In this document: positions 1 to 9,176 of the stretch, piece by piece
Layout: every line of letters starts with the position of its first letter
Position numbering within the stretch: the first letter of the stretch is position 1
Source of the DNA: Streptomyces puniciscabiei
GTDB taxonomy: Bacteria > Actinomycetota > Actinomycetes > Streptomycetales > Streptomycetaceae
Assembly (NCBI RefSeq): GCF_006715785.1
Contig: NZ_VFNX01000002.1
Coordinates: 124,001 to 188,000 of the forward strand
Reading direction: 5' to 3'
DNA: 64,000 nt
Translations under genes and position numbers: made by a program
Notes under the pieces: model-generated
The model's input: the letters and a program-made list of their open reading frames with translations, nothing else
What the model was told of the DNA's origin: nothing
The model's database searches: none

Positions 1-1346
1 TACGGCAGGTGCTGCGCAACCTGCTGTCCAACGCGGTGAAGTTCACCGAGCAGGGCAGTGTCGAGCTGGCCATCGAGCCCGCAACGGACGACGAGGTTCC
101 GCAGGACGTCGTGCGCGGCGGTGCCGTCGTGGCGTTCCGGGTGCGCGACACCGGCATCGGTATTCCGGAGCAGCACCTGGAGTCGATCTTCGGGGCGTTC
201 CAGCAGGCGGACGGCACCACGAGCCGCAAGTACGGCGGAACCGGCCTCGGACTGTCCATCACCCGGGAGATCGCGCATCTGCTCGGCGGTGCCGTGGCGG
301 TGGACAGCGCGCCCGGCCGGGGCAGCACCTTCACGCTGTACCTGCCGGTGGCCCGGCCGGACTTCGAGGAGCTGCTCGAGGCCGCTTGGCCCACCCCGAA
401 CAGCCCGAAAGAACCGGCAGAACTCGCATCGGCCGCCACCGCGGGACAGACCACCGCTCCCCCGCAGCCGGCCATTCCCCAGCAGCGGCCGCGCCGACTC
501 CTGGTGGTGGAGGAACGGCCGCGCGGCCTGCTGACCCTGGTCGCCGAGAGCGTGGTCGCGGACGTGGCCCGGCACCGCCCGGACGACGGCTTCCCGCTGC
601 CGGCGGTGGACGTCATCACCGCCGTCGGAGCGCTGGAGGCAGCGGGCGCACTGGCCACCGAGTCCTGCCACTGCGTCGTACTGGACCTGGACATGTCCGG
701 CGGGGAGGCGGGCCGGTTCCTGCAGGCACTCGAAGGCGACTCGGGGCTGGCGAGCGTACCGGTACTCGTCCACAGCAGCCACCGGCCGGAGGTGGCACGG
801 GCCGAAGCGCTGCGCTCCCACCGCGACGACGGGTCCCTGGAGTTCCTGTCCAGCCTGGACGAGCTGCGCGAACGCATCGCCCTGCACCTGGCCGCCGAGG
901 CACCCGGGGAGGTGCTCTCCCTGGTCCGGGTCGAGGACCCGCAGGACCTCGCACCCCCGGTGGACGACAGCTTCCGGGGCCGTACGGTCCTGGTCGTCGA
1001 CGACGACGCACGCAACCTGTTCGCACTCAGCGGGATCCTGGAGATGTACGGCTTCCGGGTGCTGCACGCGGAGAACGGGCGCAAGGGCATCGACACGCTG
1101 CTCGCCAACCCCGACATCGCGTTGGTGCTGATGGACGTGATGATGCCGGAGATGGACGGCTACACGGCCACCTCCGAGATCCGCAAGCTGCCGCAGTACG
1201 CCGAGCTGCCGATCATCGCGGTCACCGCCAAGGCGATGCCCGGCGACCGGGAGAAGTCCCTCTCCGCCGGCGCCAGCGACTACGTCACCAAGCCCGTCGA
1301 CACCCGCGACCTCATCGCCTGCGTCCGACGCTGGCTTTCCGCGTGA
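1..1346 (+). CDS. Hybrid sensor histidine kinase / response regulator, C-terminal part
   Basis: The frame is open from base 3, so the start lies before the window and about 447 residues are visible. The first ~115 form a HATPase domain with the N box (LLSNAVKF), G1 (DTGIGIPEQ) and G2 (GGTGLGLS) motifs. Residues ~155-300 look like a degenerate receiver around VVLDLDMSGG. Residues ~325-445 are a clear receiver with the DDD acidic pocket, the phospho-acceptor Asp in LMDVMMPEMDG (about residue 378) and the Lys in VTKPVD. It should autophosphorylate and pass phosphate to its own receiver. The upstream sensor and DHp region are not visible. The next gene, an ANTAR/PP2C protein, starts 91 bp downstream and may be co-transcribed. 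Confidence 0.9.
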   Translation, partial: RQVLRNLLSNAVKFTEQGSVELAIEPATDDEVPQDVVRGGAVVAFRVRDTGIGIPEQHLESIFGAFQQADGTTSRKYGGTGLGLSITREIAHLLGGAVAVDSAPGRGSTFTLYLPVARPDFEELLEAAWPTPNSPKEPAELASAATAGQTTAPPQPAIPQQRPRRLLVVEERPRGLLTLVAESVVADVARHRPDDGFPLPAVDVITAVGALEAAGALATESCHCVVLDLDMSGGEAGRFLQALEGDSGLASVPVLVHSSHRPEVARAEALRSHRDDGSLEFLSSLDELRERIALHLAAEAPGEVLSLVRVEDPQDLAPPVDDSFRGRTVLVVDDDARNLFALSGILEMYGFRVLHAENGRKGIDTLLANPDIALVLMDVMMPEMDGYTATSEIRKLPQYAELPIIAVTAKAMPGDREKSLSAGASDYVTKPVDTRDLIACVRRWLSA

Positions 1347-1437
1347 GCGCGCCGGTGCCTCCCGCCGACGGGGCGAGTACAGCCCGGCGTGGCACGACCC
1401 GCGTCCAAGCGCCGTTCAGCCGAGGAGCGTGTACATC

Positions 1438-3840
1438 GTGAAGACGCCCGAGCAGCCAGGCGAACCGGACGGCGTCGAGTCGGGCACTGCGCCGCTGGAT
1501 CTCGCGGGCGTCTCCCCCACCTCCCCCGTCGGCAGGCTGGCCGCCACGGTGGACCGGCTGCGCCGCGAGGTCCGTGCCGCGCATGCGGAGGCGGAGGGCC
1601 GTGCGCTGATCGAGCTGGCCAAGGGCATCCTGGTCGAGCGGCTGGGCTGCGGTCCGGCGCAGGCCGCCCGGCAGCTCGCGGAGCTGACCGAGCAGGCCAA
1701 GTTGACGCCACTGGAGTTCGCGGTGGAAGTCATCAACCAGGCCGCCCGCGACCGGGTGTCGGAGGTCACGGACGCCTTCCTGAGCACCGTTGCCGAGACG
1801 CCCGCGCGCCAGGCCACCGCCCTGCGACTGCGGGCGGCGGAGAGCGGCGCGCTGGCCGCGAACGACACTCAGGACGTGGCCAACGCGTTGCTGGAGCATG
1901 CCCTGCGCCCGCTCGGTGCGGTCGCCGTGGCCGTGTGGAGCGCGGGCGCGGACGGCTCGCTCACCCTCAGCGGAAGCGCCGGCTTCTCCCCCGCCGAGGC
2001 CGTCCGGTGGCGCTACGTCCCCCCGGAGGTGGCGACCGTGGCGCGCCGGGGCCTGACGGAGCGCACCGGTCAGTGGTTCCCGTCGCTCGCCGACACCGGG
2101 CTGCCCACCATCGGCCGGCACATGCATCCGGCCGGCGGCCGGGTTGCGGTACCCGCCGGCGCAGGGGGCCGCATCCACGGCGTCCTGGAGATCGCCTGGC
2201 CCGGGCCGCTGGAGCCGCAGCCGCCGCAGATCGTCCGGCAGGTGGAAGCCCTGGCCGAGCTGTGCGCGCACACGCTGGAGACGTACACGCTCCGCCAGTG
2301 CCCCGGCCAGGACCCACGGATCCTGCCGGACGCCGCCGAGCTGACGGAGCTGGCCGATGGACTGCACGACCCCGCTCTGGTGCTGGTGCCGCACATCGAC
2401 GGCTCCGGCCAGCTGGTGGACTTCCGCATCCAGCACGTCAACAGCCGTTTCCTGGACCCGGCCGGCCGGCCGCGCGCGCTGGTCAGCGGAGCTCTGTTGC
2501 TCGAGGCGTACCCCATGGCCGCAGGGAAGAGCGAGCTGTTCCAGCGGGTCGAGCGGGTCTACGCCACCGGGGAACCGTACCGGGGCCGCCGGATGCGTCT
2601 GACCGCACTCGTCGACCAGGTGCCGCTGTCGGCAGTCGCGGACATCAGCATCAGCCGGCACGGCAGCAGCGTGCTGCTGATCTGGCGTATCGAGGACGAG
2701 ACGGCGCAGCTGGCGAGCCTGCTCCAGCACGCCCAACGTCTGGGCCGTATCGGCGGCTTCGAGGAGAACCTGCTCACCGGTGAGATCACCTGGAACGACC
2801 AGTTGTTCCACCTCTACGGCCGGTCCCCGGCGAGCACGCCCGTACCGCTGGAGGAGCTGCCTGCGCACGCGCACCCCGACGACGCGGTGGCCCTCGGCCG
2901 GTTCCTGCGGACGCTGCTGCACCGCCGCCGGCCGGCCTCCGCGGCCTTCCGGCTGCAACGCCCAGACGGCGTGACCCGGCACATCCGGGTGGTCGCCGAA
3001 CCGGCCCTCGACGCCGACGGCGGCCTCTTCGCTGTGCGAGGCGCCTACCAGGATATTTCCGCCCAGCACTGGACGGAGGTGGCGCTCGCCGCCACCCGGG
3101 ACCAGCTTGCGCATACCGAGCAGCAGGCGGCTGAACGCAACCGTCTGACGCTGCAGTTGCAGCACGCCATCATGCCTCCCACGCAGGCTCCGCTGACGGT
3201 GCCCGGTCTGGAGGTCGCGGTGCGCTACCGGCCGGCGGAGACCGAGCATCTGGTGGGCGGCGACTGGTACGACGCCGTGATGCTGCCGTCCGGGCTGGCG
3301 CTGCTGTGCGTGGGTGACGTCGCAGGCCACGGCATCGAAGCCGCCACCAGCATGGTCGTTCTGCGCAACGCGTTGCGTGGCCTGGCCGTTACGGGTGCCG
3401 GGCCGGGCCAGTTGCTGTCCTGGCTGAACATCGTGGCGCACCACTTGACCGGAGGCATCACCGCCACTGCGGTGTGCGCCCTGTACGACCCGGATCAGCG
3501 CAGTCTGCGCTGGGCACGGGCAGGCCATCTCCCGCCCGTGCTGGTCCGTGGCCGGGAGGCGGCCCCGCTGCCGTTGGTCAAGGGCCTGCTGCTGGGCGCA
3601 GTGCCCGAAGCCGTCTACGAGGAGGCCGAGCTGCAGTTCGCGCCGGAGGACATGCTGCTGATGTACACCGACGGGCTCATCGAGCGCCGGGACCGGTCCG
3701 TGGAGGAGTCCCTGACCTACCTGCTGACCACGGCCCGTACCGCGCCGAAGACCCTGGACCAGCAGCTCGACCGTCTGCTCACCTACAGTAGGTCGGACAC
3801 GGACGACGACACCTGCATCGTCGGCATCCGTGTGACGTAG
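1438..3840 (+). CDS. ANTAR-GAF-PAS-SpoIIE (PP2C) phosphatase
   Basis: An 800-residue regulator. An ANTAR-like RNA-binding helix bundle lies near residues 45-105 (ALIELAKGILVERLG). A GAF-like region follows (~130-290), then a PAS fold (~440-545, ending GAYQDIS), then a SpoIIE/RsbU-type PP2C domain (~570-800). The phosphatase has its metal-binding acids: GGDWYDA, GDVAGHG, YTDGLIERR and DDDT. Such enzymes dephosphorylate anti-anti-sigma (STAS) proteins and free a stress sigma factor. I chose GTG 1438 because GAGGAG (1422-1427) lies 10 nt upstream; the GTG at 1429 has almost no spacing. ANTAR joined to PP2C is unusual because ANTAR normally acts on nascent RNA. Its substrate cannot be told from sequence. 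Confidence 0.85.
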   Translation: MKTPEQPGEPDGVESGTAPLDLAGVSPTSPVGRLAATVDRLRREVRAAHAEAEGRALIELAKGILVERLGCGPAQAARQLAELTEQAKLTPLEFAVEVINQAARDRVSEVTDAFLSTVAETPARQATALRLRAAESGALAANDTQDVANALLEHALRPLGAVAVAVWSAGADGSLTLSGSAGFSPAEAVRWRYVPPEVATVARRGLTERTGQWFPSLADTGLPTIGRHMHPAGGRVAVPAGAGGRIHGVLEIAWPGPLEPQPPQIVRQVEALAELCAHTLETYTLRQCPGQDPRILPDAAELTELADGLHDPALVLVPHIDGSGQLVDFRIQHVNSRFLDPAGRPRALVSGALLLEAYPMAAGKSELFQRVERVYATGEPYRGRRMRLTALVDQVPLSAVADISISRHGSSVLLIWRIEDETAQLASLLQHAQRLGRIGGFEENLLTGEITWNDQLFHLYGRSPASTPVPLEELPAHAHPDDAVALGRFLRTLLHRRRPASAAFRLQRPDGVTRHIRVVAEPALDADGGLFAVRGAYQDISAQHWTEVALAATRDQLAHTEQQAAERNRLTLQLQHAIMPPTQAPLTVPGLEVAVRYRPAETEHLVGGDWYDAVMLPSGLALLCVGDVAGHGIEAATSMVVLRNALRGLAVTGAGPGQLLSWLNIVAHHLTGGITATAVCALYDPDQRSLRWARAGHLPPVLVRGREAAPLPLVKGLLLGAVPEAVYEEAELQFAPEDMLLMYTDGLIERRDRSVEESLTYLLTTARTAPKTLDQQLDRLLTYSRSDTDDDTCIVGIRVT

Positions 3841-4484
3841 CCGCGACTCGGGCCACCGGTCCGGCTCCGGCGGAGTGCGCTCGAGCGACCCGATGGATGC
3901 GCGACGACTGCGTCTGGGCCCTGAACGCCTACGACCACGCCGAGCAGCAGACCGGCCTCGGGCCGCCCGGAGGACGTGCAGCCGTCTGGCGAGGGTCTTT
4001 TCGCGCCGTGTCCGCGCCGCCCAGCACACGGGTGCGCCAGTGCCGCAGCGGCGCGTCCAGTGCTTCTTATGGCGTTATGGCGCCGCTGGGGACAGCGAAG
4101 TGCCTGCCGTCAGGATGGCGTTCAGTCCCGCTGAGTCGCTGAAGGGGACGTCACCGGGATACTGCACGATGCATTGTTCCCCCGAATTCAGGAGATTCAG
4201 CAGATCTCTTGTGAACGCCTGGGCCGTGAGGTGATCCATCTCGCCAGTGAATTACACCACGAGACGCCGGCCGGAACGGTAGTCGGCGACCGAAGGAGCA
4301 TTCGGCGTGCCCACCGCCGTTTCCGCAGATCCGCTCCGGAAAGCGCCTGTCCTGGATGCCCGTGTTCAATCCGGCCGGCCCTGCGCGCCGGGGGCCGGGC
4401 GGCCGCCCGGTTACGGCACGGCTGCCGGCACCGAGGAGGCGGCAGGACCGTTTGTGCGTCTCCTACGATGGCGCGGCCGGCGGT
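3841..4484. other. Intergenic stretch without a convincing gene
   Basis: No recognisable protein is seen. One 71-codon frame (GTG 4307 to 4522, plus strand) has an AAGGAG at 4293-4298 with good spacing, but its product matches nothing I know and turns into low-complexity Arg/Gly/Pro. It could be a relic or a leader ORF. Confidence 0.4.
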
Positions 4485-4509
4485 GCTTGCCCGGCGGCCG
4501 TTCGGGTAC
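4485..4509 (+). promoter_or_regulatory. Candidate SigB-type promoter before the first MarR gene
   Basis: GCTT (4485-4488), a 15-nt spacer and GGGTAC (4504-4509) fit the Streptomyces SigB-like consensus GNNT-N14-16-GGGTAY, about 50 bp before the MarR start. It was found by eye; such a short pattern can arise by chance in GC-rich DNA. Confidence 0.35.
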
Positions 4510-4561
4510 CGCGTTTGAATGAGGGTGGTATCCATATGGGCAGGCGATTACTGAAAGCGAT

Positions 4562-5074
4562 GTGTTCGTGACTCGTCTCAGCGGCTTCGGGGACGACCGG
4601 GCAAGCGGGCCGGGCGACGATCCCATGGCGGCTCTCGCGCTGGAGCTCGCCGATGCCGTGGACGGTCTCGCGACCCTGTGGTCCGTCGCCGCGCAGGGAG
4701 CTCGGCTGCGCCTGTCGCCGCACCAGCTGCGTGCCCTGCGGATCCTTCAGGCCGCGCCGGGGCTCAACCTCACCGCTCTGGCGGAGAGCATGGAAATAGG
4801 GATGCCCACGGCCAGCCGGCTGTGTGACCGGCTGGAGGCGGCCGGCCTGCTGGAGCGTGTGCTGCATCCGCAGAAGCGGCGCGAGGTGCAGTTGAACCTC
4901 ACCGGGCACGGCCGGCAGGTGCTCGACGAGGTGGCCGCCCGCCGGTCGCGGGCGCTCGCCACCGTGTTCGCGGCCATGGGGACGGGCGACCGGGACGCAC
5001 TCAGTCGCGGGCTGCAGGGCTTCCTGGCGGCTCAGGACGGCATCACCCGGGTCCCGGACCGCCCCGATGCCTGA
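4562..5074 (+). CDS. MarR-family regulator, copy 1 (PP2C-linked)
   Basis: A 170-residue winged-helix regulator. The recognition region LAESMEIGMPTASRLCDRLE is followed by a wing with KRREVQLNLTGHG, as in MarR proteins. It ends 19 bp from the convergent PP2C gene at 5094-6281. It closely resembles the MarR at 12376-12855, which also sits beside a PP2C gene. The start is uncertain: GTG 4562 and GTG 4568 are both possible and the ribosome site is weak (GAAAG at 4553-4557). A SigB-like promoter candidate lies upstream. The ligand and target are unknown; control of the adjacent phosphatase genes is inferred from position only. Confidence 0.8.
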   Translation: MFVTRLSGFGDDRASGPGDDPMAALALELADAVDGLATLWSVAAQGARLRLSPHQLRALRILQAAPGLNLTALAESMEIGMPTASRLCDRLEAAGLLERVLHPQKRREVQLNLTGHGRQVLDEVAARRSRALATVFAAMGTGDRDALSRGLQGFLAAQDGITRVPDRPDA

Positions 5075-5093
5075 TCGCGCTACCAGGACCCGG

Positions 5094-6281
5094 TCAGTCG
5101 CGCCGGCCCACCCAGTCGAGGCAGACCACGGCGGCGTCGGACATGAGGTCCTTGCTGCCGTAGTGCTCGATCAGCCCCGCGACGACCGAGCGGGCCGTCT
5201 CGTGCGGCGGCACGGACCGGGTGGCGCCGAGGATCTGGCGCAGGGCGCGTTCGCCGAACAGATCCCCTGCCGCCGAGCGGGTGCCGTGCACTCCGGTGCT
5301 GACCGCGATCAGACGGTCGCCGGGCTCGACCTGGAAGGTCTGTTCGACGTACAGCGTCTCCTCGAACATGCCGAGCGGCAGCTGCGCCTCCAGCTCGATC
5401 CGCTCCGTGTGGTCGCCGCGCCGGCGGAACAGCTGCGGTGACCCGGCGTCGACCGCGCGCACCGCCCCGGAGACCAGATCGAACTGCAGCAGCAGCGTGG
5501 AAGCGTACGCCTTGCCGCCGTACTGGGCGAAGACCGCCTGGTCGGCGAGGGACGCCTGGTCGGCCAGGGCGATGCCGGCGCGGCGGGCGTTGCGCAGGGC
5601 GCCGACGGCCAGGCTGGTCAGCAGCGAGGCGTCTATCCCCTGGCCCATGCCGTCGGTCACGGTGAGGATGAGATGGTCGGCGTCGGCGGACCAGTCGAAG
5701 TTGTCCCCGCCGATGGCGTAGGCGGGCTCGAGGTGCGCGCCGATGGCGTACTCTTCGCGGGCCGAGCCGCAGCCGGGCAGCAGCTGCCACTGCATCTCGG
5801 CGGCGAGGGTGAGGCGGCGGGTGCGGCGCGCCTGGACGTAGAGGTCGGTGTCGCGGTCGGCGGTGGCGACCTCGTGGCCGAGCGCCGTGGCGAAGTCGGC
5901 GAGCTGGAGCACCGTGTCCGGGTCGACGCGACCTGCGGGCAGGCGCACGGAGAGGACGCCCATGCGGTCTCCGCGCACGGTGATGGGCAGATGCACCAGG
6001 TGGCCCGCGGGCTCGCGCAGTACCTCGATCACCGGGCTCTGGTTGACGAAGGAGCTGCCCGCCGGGCCGTCGTGCGCGGGCACCGAGGGGCCGGTGTGCG
6101 GCAGGTCGGACACCGGTTGCAGCACGGTCAGGCCGTAGTCGGCCAGCAGGAGGGTCACCTCCTCGGCTCCCACCCGCTCGGCCAGCAGACGGCGGGCGGT
6201 GGCGACCAGCGCGTGGGGCGGGGCCGCGCGCAGTAAGGCCTCCGCGGACGGAAGCGATTCAGAGGCTTTCACGGCATCCAC
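5094..6281 (-). CDS. SpoIIE-type PP2C phosphatase, copy 1, with an altered metal site
   Basis: A 395-residue protein with a GAF-like N-terminal half (~15-165) and a PP2C domain (~170-390) carrying AEMQWQLLPG, GGDNFDW, TDGMGQG and a final SDAAVVCLDW. It is a clear paralogue of the protein at 11034-12224. One feature differs: where the paralogue has VSDGVH (the conserved Asp of the TDG motif), this one has VSTGVH, so that metal-binding Asp is Thr. Activity may be reduced or lost, making it a possible binding-only pseudophosphatase. It is read toward the convergent MarR gene. Substrate unknown; likely a phosphorylated STAS protein, by family. Confidence 0.85.
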   Translation of the reverse strand: MDAVKASESLPSAEALLRAAPPHALVATARRLLAERVGAEEVTLLLADYGLTVLQPVSDLPHTGPSVPAHDGPAGSSFVNQSPVIEVLREPAGHLVHLPITVRGDRMGVLSVRLPAGRVDPDTVLQLADFATALGHEVATADRDTDLYVQARRTRRLTLAAEMQWQLLPGCGSAREEYAIGAHLEPAYAIGGDNFDWSADADHLILTVTDGMGQGIDASLLTSLAVGALRNARRAGIALADQASLADQAVFAQYGGKAYASTLLLQFDLVSGAVRAVDAGSPQLFRRRGDHTERIELEAQLPLGMFEETLYVEQTFQVEPGDRLIAVSTGVHGTRSAAGDLFGERALRQILGATRSVPPHETARSVVAGLIEHYGSKDLMSDAAVVCLDWVGRRD

Positions 6282-6354
6282 CCTCTCGCCTGGTGGCCTC
6301 CACGCTACCGCTCGGCGGGCCGCTGCCGGCAGCTCTCCTTTCCCGGCCGTGAGG

Positions 6355-8106
6355 TCAGTCCGCCTCCGTACTCCGCTGCGGCCCGGCCGGCGTCATGGTG
6401 TGGCACAGCAGCAGACAGACGTCGTCGTCGCGTTCGGAGTCGTGCAGGAGGGGTTTGAGCAGGGCGTCGGCGGCGGCGTCCGGGTCCTGTTCCAGCTCCG
6501 GTGCGCTCAGTGCGCCCAGCGCCCGGCCGAGGCGTTCGATACCGGGGTCGATGCCCTGCGCCCGGCGTTCGACCAGGCCGTCGGTGTACAGCACCAGGGA
6601 CGAGCCGGGCTGCAGGTCGGCGACGTGATCGGCATACGTGTACGTCAGCGGGATGCCCAGCATGACGCCCGGCTTGCCACCGAGGACCCGCACGGTTCCG
6701 TCGGCGCCCCGCACGACAGCGGGCGGATGCCCGGCCGACGCCCAGAGCACCCGCGGTTCGCCGGGCCGGAAGCGGGCGACCAACGCGGTGGCGTACAGGT
6801 CGGGCTGCAGGTGCCGGAGCATGTGGTGCAGGCGGGTGAGGATCTGGCCGGGGGTGGAGTTGTCGACGGCGTAGGCGCGCAGCGCGGTGCGCAGTTGGCC
6901 CATGACGACGGCGGCGTGCAGCCCGTGGCCGGTGACGTCGCCTATGACGGCCAGCAGGCTTCCGTCCGGCTGAAGGAAGGCGTCGTACCAGTCGCCGCCG
7001 ATGTTCAGTCCCTGGGTGGCGGGGAGGTAGCGCGCGGCCAGGAGCAGGCCGGGCACGGTGGGCAGGTCGGTCAGCTGGGCCCGCTGCAGGGTGTCGGCGG
7101 TGTCGCGGTAGCGCTCGTACCGGCGGGCGTTGTCCAGGGCGATGCCGGCACGGCGGGCGAGTTCCACCAGCATCACGCAGGTGTCCGGGTCGAAGCGGGG
7201 ACCGGGTGCGGTGAGGGTGAGGACGCCCAGCAGGCTGTGGGTTCCCAGGGGGATGGCGAGCAGGGGCCGCTCGGGAGACAGGGCGGAGGGCGGGAGGTCG
7301 CCGATGCCGGGGAGGTTGCCGGGGTGGGGGGCCGCGTGCTGGGGGCGGCCCGTGCGGGCGGCGGTCACTGCGGCCGCCGAGTGCTCCCGTACGCGGTGGG
7401 GCCGCTCGTCCTCGTCCTCGTCGAAGAGCCAGACGTCGAGGTCGGCCGCGTAGTCCGGGATCAGCAGCTCGGACAGGCGGCGCAGGATGGCCGTAGGGCT
7501 GAGGGACGCCGTGATGGCGGCGCTGGCGTCACCGAGCAAGGTCAGCAGGCGCCGGGCTCGCTCGGCCTCTGCCCGGGCGGCCCGCTCGGCGTCGAGCAGT
7601 TCGCGCTGGGCCCGTACCGCGGCTTCCAGCTCGGAGTGCAGTGCCAGCACGCCCTGGTTGGTGTCGTGCAGCTCCTGCCGGTGCAGCCGGATGAGGTGTT
7701 CCTGCTCGCCCAGGAGGGTCAGCAGGGCCGCGGTGTTCTCGTCGGCGTGCAACAGCGCCTCGGGCAGTGGCATGCCGGTGCGGAGAGGGGGCCCGGCGGG
7801 CGGGCGGGACAGGGGGCAGCTGAGGGCGGGCGCGCCGTCCGGATCCGGGAGGGCGGAGCCGACCGGCCGCAGCGAGACGTCGAGCCGGCCGCCCTCGTGC
7901 GCGTCGGCGTGCCGGAGGTGCAGCGTGAGTTCCCACTCGCCGCCCTGGCCCAGGCAGCGGCGCAGTCGGGCGGTGAGCGACGTGAGGACGCGGACCCGCT
8001 CCAGGGCCGGGGTCTCGCCGTCCGTGAGGACGCGGTCGACGGCGGCACGGGCCAGGGCCGCGTCCGTGACGGAGGCGATCTTCCAGACGTCGGGAGGTGC
8101 GGTCAT
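6355..8106 (-). CDS. GAF-PP2C (RsbU-like) phosphatase, last gene of the rsb operon
   Basis: A 583-residue protein. The N-terminal ~120 residues are unassigned. A coiled-coil-like stretch (~130-205) leads into a GAF domain (~210-360) and a complete PP2C domain (~375-583) with GGDWYDA, GDVTGHG, YTDGLVERR and RDDDVC. It probably dephosphorylates an anti-anti-sigma factor in response to a signal bound by GAF. ATG 8106 overlaps the stop of the preceding gene by ATGA, so it is translationally coupled. The frame stays open far upstream of this start because GC-rich DNA lacks stops; the overlap and the change in protein quality place the true start here. Confidence 0.88.
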   Translation of the reverse strand: MTAPPDVWKIASVTDAALARAAVDRVLTDGETPALERVRVLTSLTARLRRCLGQGGEWELTLHLRHADAHEGGRLDVSLRPVGSALPDPDGAPALSCPLSRPPAGPPLRTGMPLPEALLHADENTAALLTLLGEQEHLIRLHRQELHDTNQGVLALHSELEAAVRAQRELLDAERAARAEAERARRLLTLLGDASAAITASLSPTAILRRLSELLIPDYAADLDVWLFDEDEDERPHRVREHSAAAVTAARTGRPQHAAPHPGNLPGIGDLPPSALSPERPLLAIPLGTHSLLGVLTLTAPGPRFDPDTCVMLVELARRAGIALDNARRYERYRDTADTLQRAQLTDLPTVPGLLLAARYLPATQGLNIGGDWYDAFLQPDGSLLAVIGDVTGHGLHAAVVMGQLRTALRAYAVDNSTPGQILTRLHHMLRHLQPDLYATALVARFRPGEPRVLWASAGHPPAVVRGADGTVRVLGGKPGVMLGIPLTYTYADHVADLQPGSSLVLYTDGLVERRAQGIDPGIERLGRALGALSAPELEQDPDAAADALLKPLLHDSERDDDVCLLLCHTMTPAGPQRSTEAD

Positions 8107-9176
8107 GGACGTCCGTCCGGGAGTTCGGGGGCCAGGACGGCCACGCTGGTGTCGTCGCGCAGCGGGCGGGCGGCGCTGCCGGCGTCCCGCAGGACGACCG
8201 CGGCCGTCACGGCCGGGTCGTGGCCGAGGAGCTGAGGGTCTTGCGGTGGTGCCCAGCGGCTGGGCAGCCCGTCGCTGTGCAGGACGAGCAGGCTGTCCGG
8301 CCGCCAGCACGAGTGCTGTACGGGCACGGTGGCGGGGAAGTGGGCTCCGACGATGCCCGGGTGGGAGATGAGCGGCCGCCACACGTCCTCGGTGCGGAGC
8401 CGGGCGCCGATGTTGCCGACGCCGGCGAAGGACAGCCGGCCGGTGCTCTCGTCGAGCTGGGCGACGCCGACGGCCGCGCCGCGCGTGGTCCGCAACGCCG
8501 TGTGGAGGCGGCGCAGGAGCTCGGCCGGCGGCAGACCGGCGCATCTGTGCAGTTCCTCCACGGCGGCGGTGGACGCCTCGGCCGCCTTGCCTCCGTGGCC
8601 GAGTCCGTCGGCGAGCAGCAGCGTGACCGTCGAACCGGAGCGGACCCAGGCGAAGGCGTCCCCGGAGTGCTCGGCATGGGCGAGCGAGGTGACGATGCCC
8701 CCGGCCCGGGCGCCCGTCGGAAAGTGGGCCGGCCCCGGGGACGGGGCGCCCGGGGGACGCGCGGGCCTGATGCGCGCCACGGCGACGGTGCCCCGGCCCG
8801 GCCTGCTGTGCAGGTCGAAGTCGCTGGAGACGCGCAGGCAGGTTCCCAGGCCCGCGCCGAGGGAGGAGGAGGCGGTCGTGTGCCCGTCCTGCAGCGCCGC
8901 CTGTACGTTGCCGATGCCCGGCCCGTGATCGAGCGAGGTGATCTGCACACCCGGCACCCCTTCCGCGCGCGTGTCGCAGGGACCGGTCAGGTTGATCACG
9001 ATGCGGCCGCCGCTGGCGTGCTTGACGAGGTTGGTCGCCAGCTCGGTGGCCACCAGCGCCGCGCCCGCGGTGGAGTCGGCGTCCAGCCCTGTGCGGGCGC
9101 AGGCGGCTTCCGCGGCCACGCGCACGTCCCGCACCCGGGTGCTGTCCTGGACGGGGATGTCCCACACCCGGCTCAT
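8103..9176 (-). CDS. RsbT-like ATPase fused to an RsbX-like PP2C phosphatase
   Basis: A 357-residue fusion. Residues ~1-135 are an anti-sigma/RsbT-type HATPase (ELATNLVKHASGG, DHGPGIG, LGAGLGT, SRPGRGT). Residues ~160-357 are a small PP2C domain of RsbX type (LLADGLGHGG, HSDGLPS, RDDTSVAV). In stressosomes RsbT phosphorylates RsbS/RsbR and RsbX removes the phosphate, so one polypeptide may hold both opposing activities. It overlaps its neighbours by 4 bp on both sides. Family knowledge supports the roles; substrate pairing with the adjacent RsbS/RsbR is inferred from the operon. Confidence 0.87.
   Translation of the reverse strand: MSRVWDIPVQDSTRVRDVRVAAEAACARTGLDADSTAGAALVATELATNLVKHASGGRIVINLTGPCDTRAEGVPGVQITSLDHGPGIGNVQAALQDGHTTASSSLGAGLGTCLRVSSDFDLHSRPGRGTVAVARIRPARPPGAPSPGPAHFPTGARAGGIVTSLAHAEHSGDAFAWVRSGSTVTLLLADGLGHGGKAAEASTAAVEELHRCAGLPPAELLRRLHTALRTTRGAAVGVAQLDESTGRLSFAGVGNIGARLRTEDVWRPLISHPGIVGAHFPATVPVQHSCWRPDSLLVLHSDGLPSRWAPPQDPQLLGHDPAVTAAVVLRDAGSAARPLRDDTSVAVLAPELPDGRP

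Noticed and set aside
1312..4029. 905-codon open frame on the minus strand
   Set aside because: It lies opposite the ANTAR/PP2C gene, has low-complexity Arg/Gln/Gly content and no domain; it is a GC-rich antisense shadow.
6199..8235. 678-codon plus-strand frame
   Set aside because: Antisense to the PP2C gene at 6355-8106, which has full motifs; composition is Gly/Val/Gln-rich with no family.
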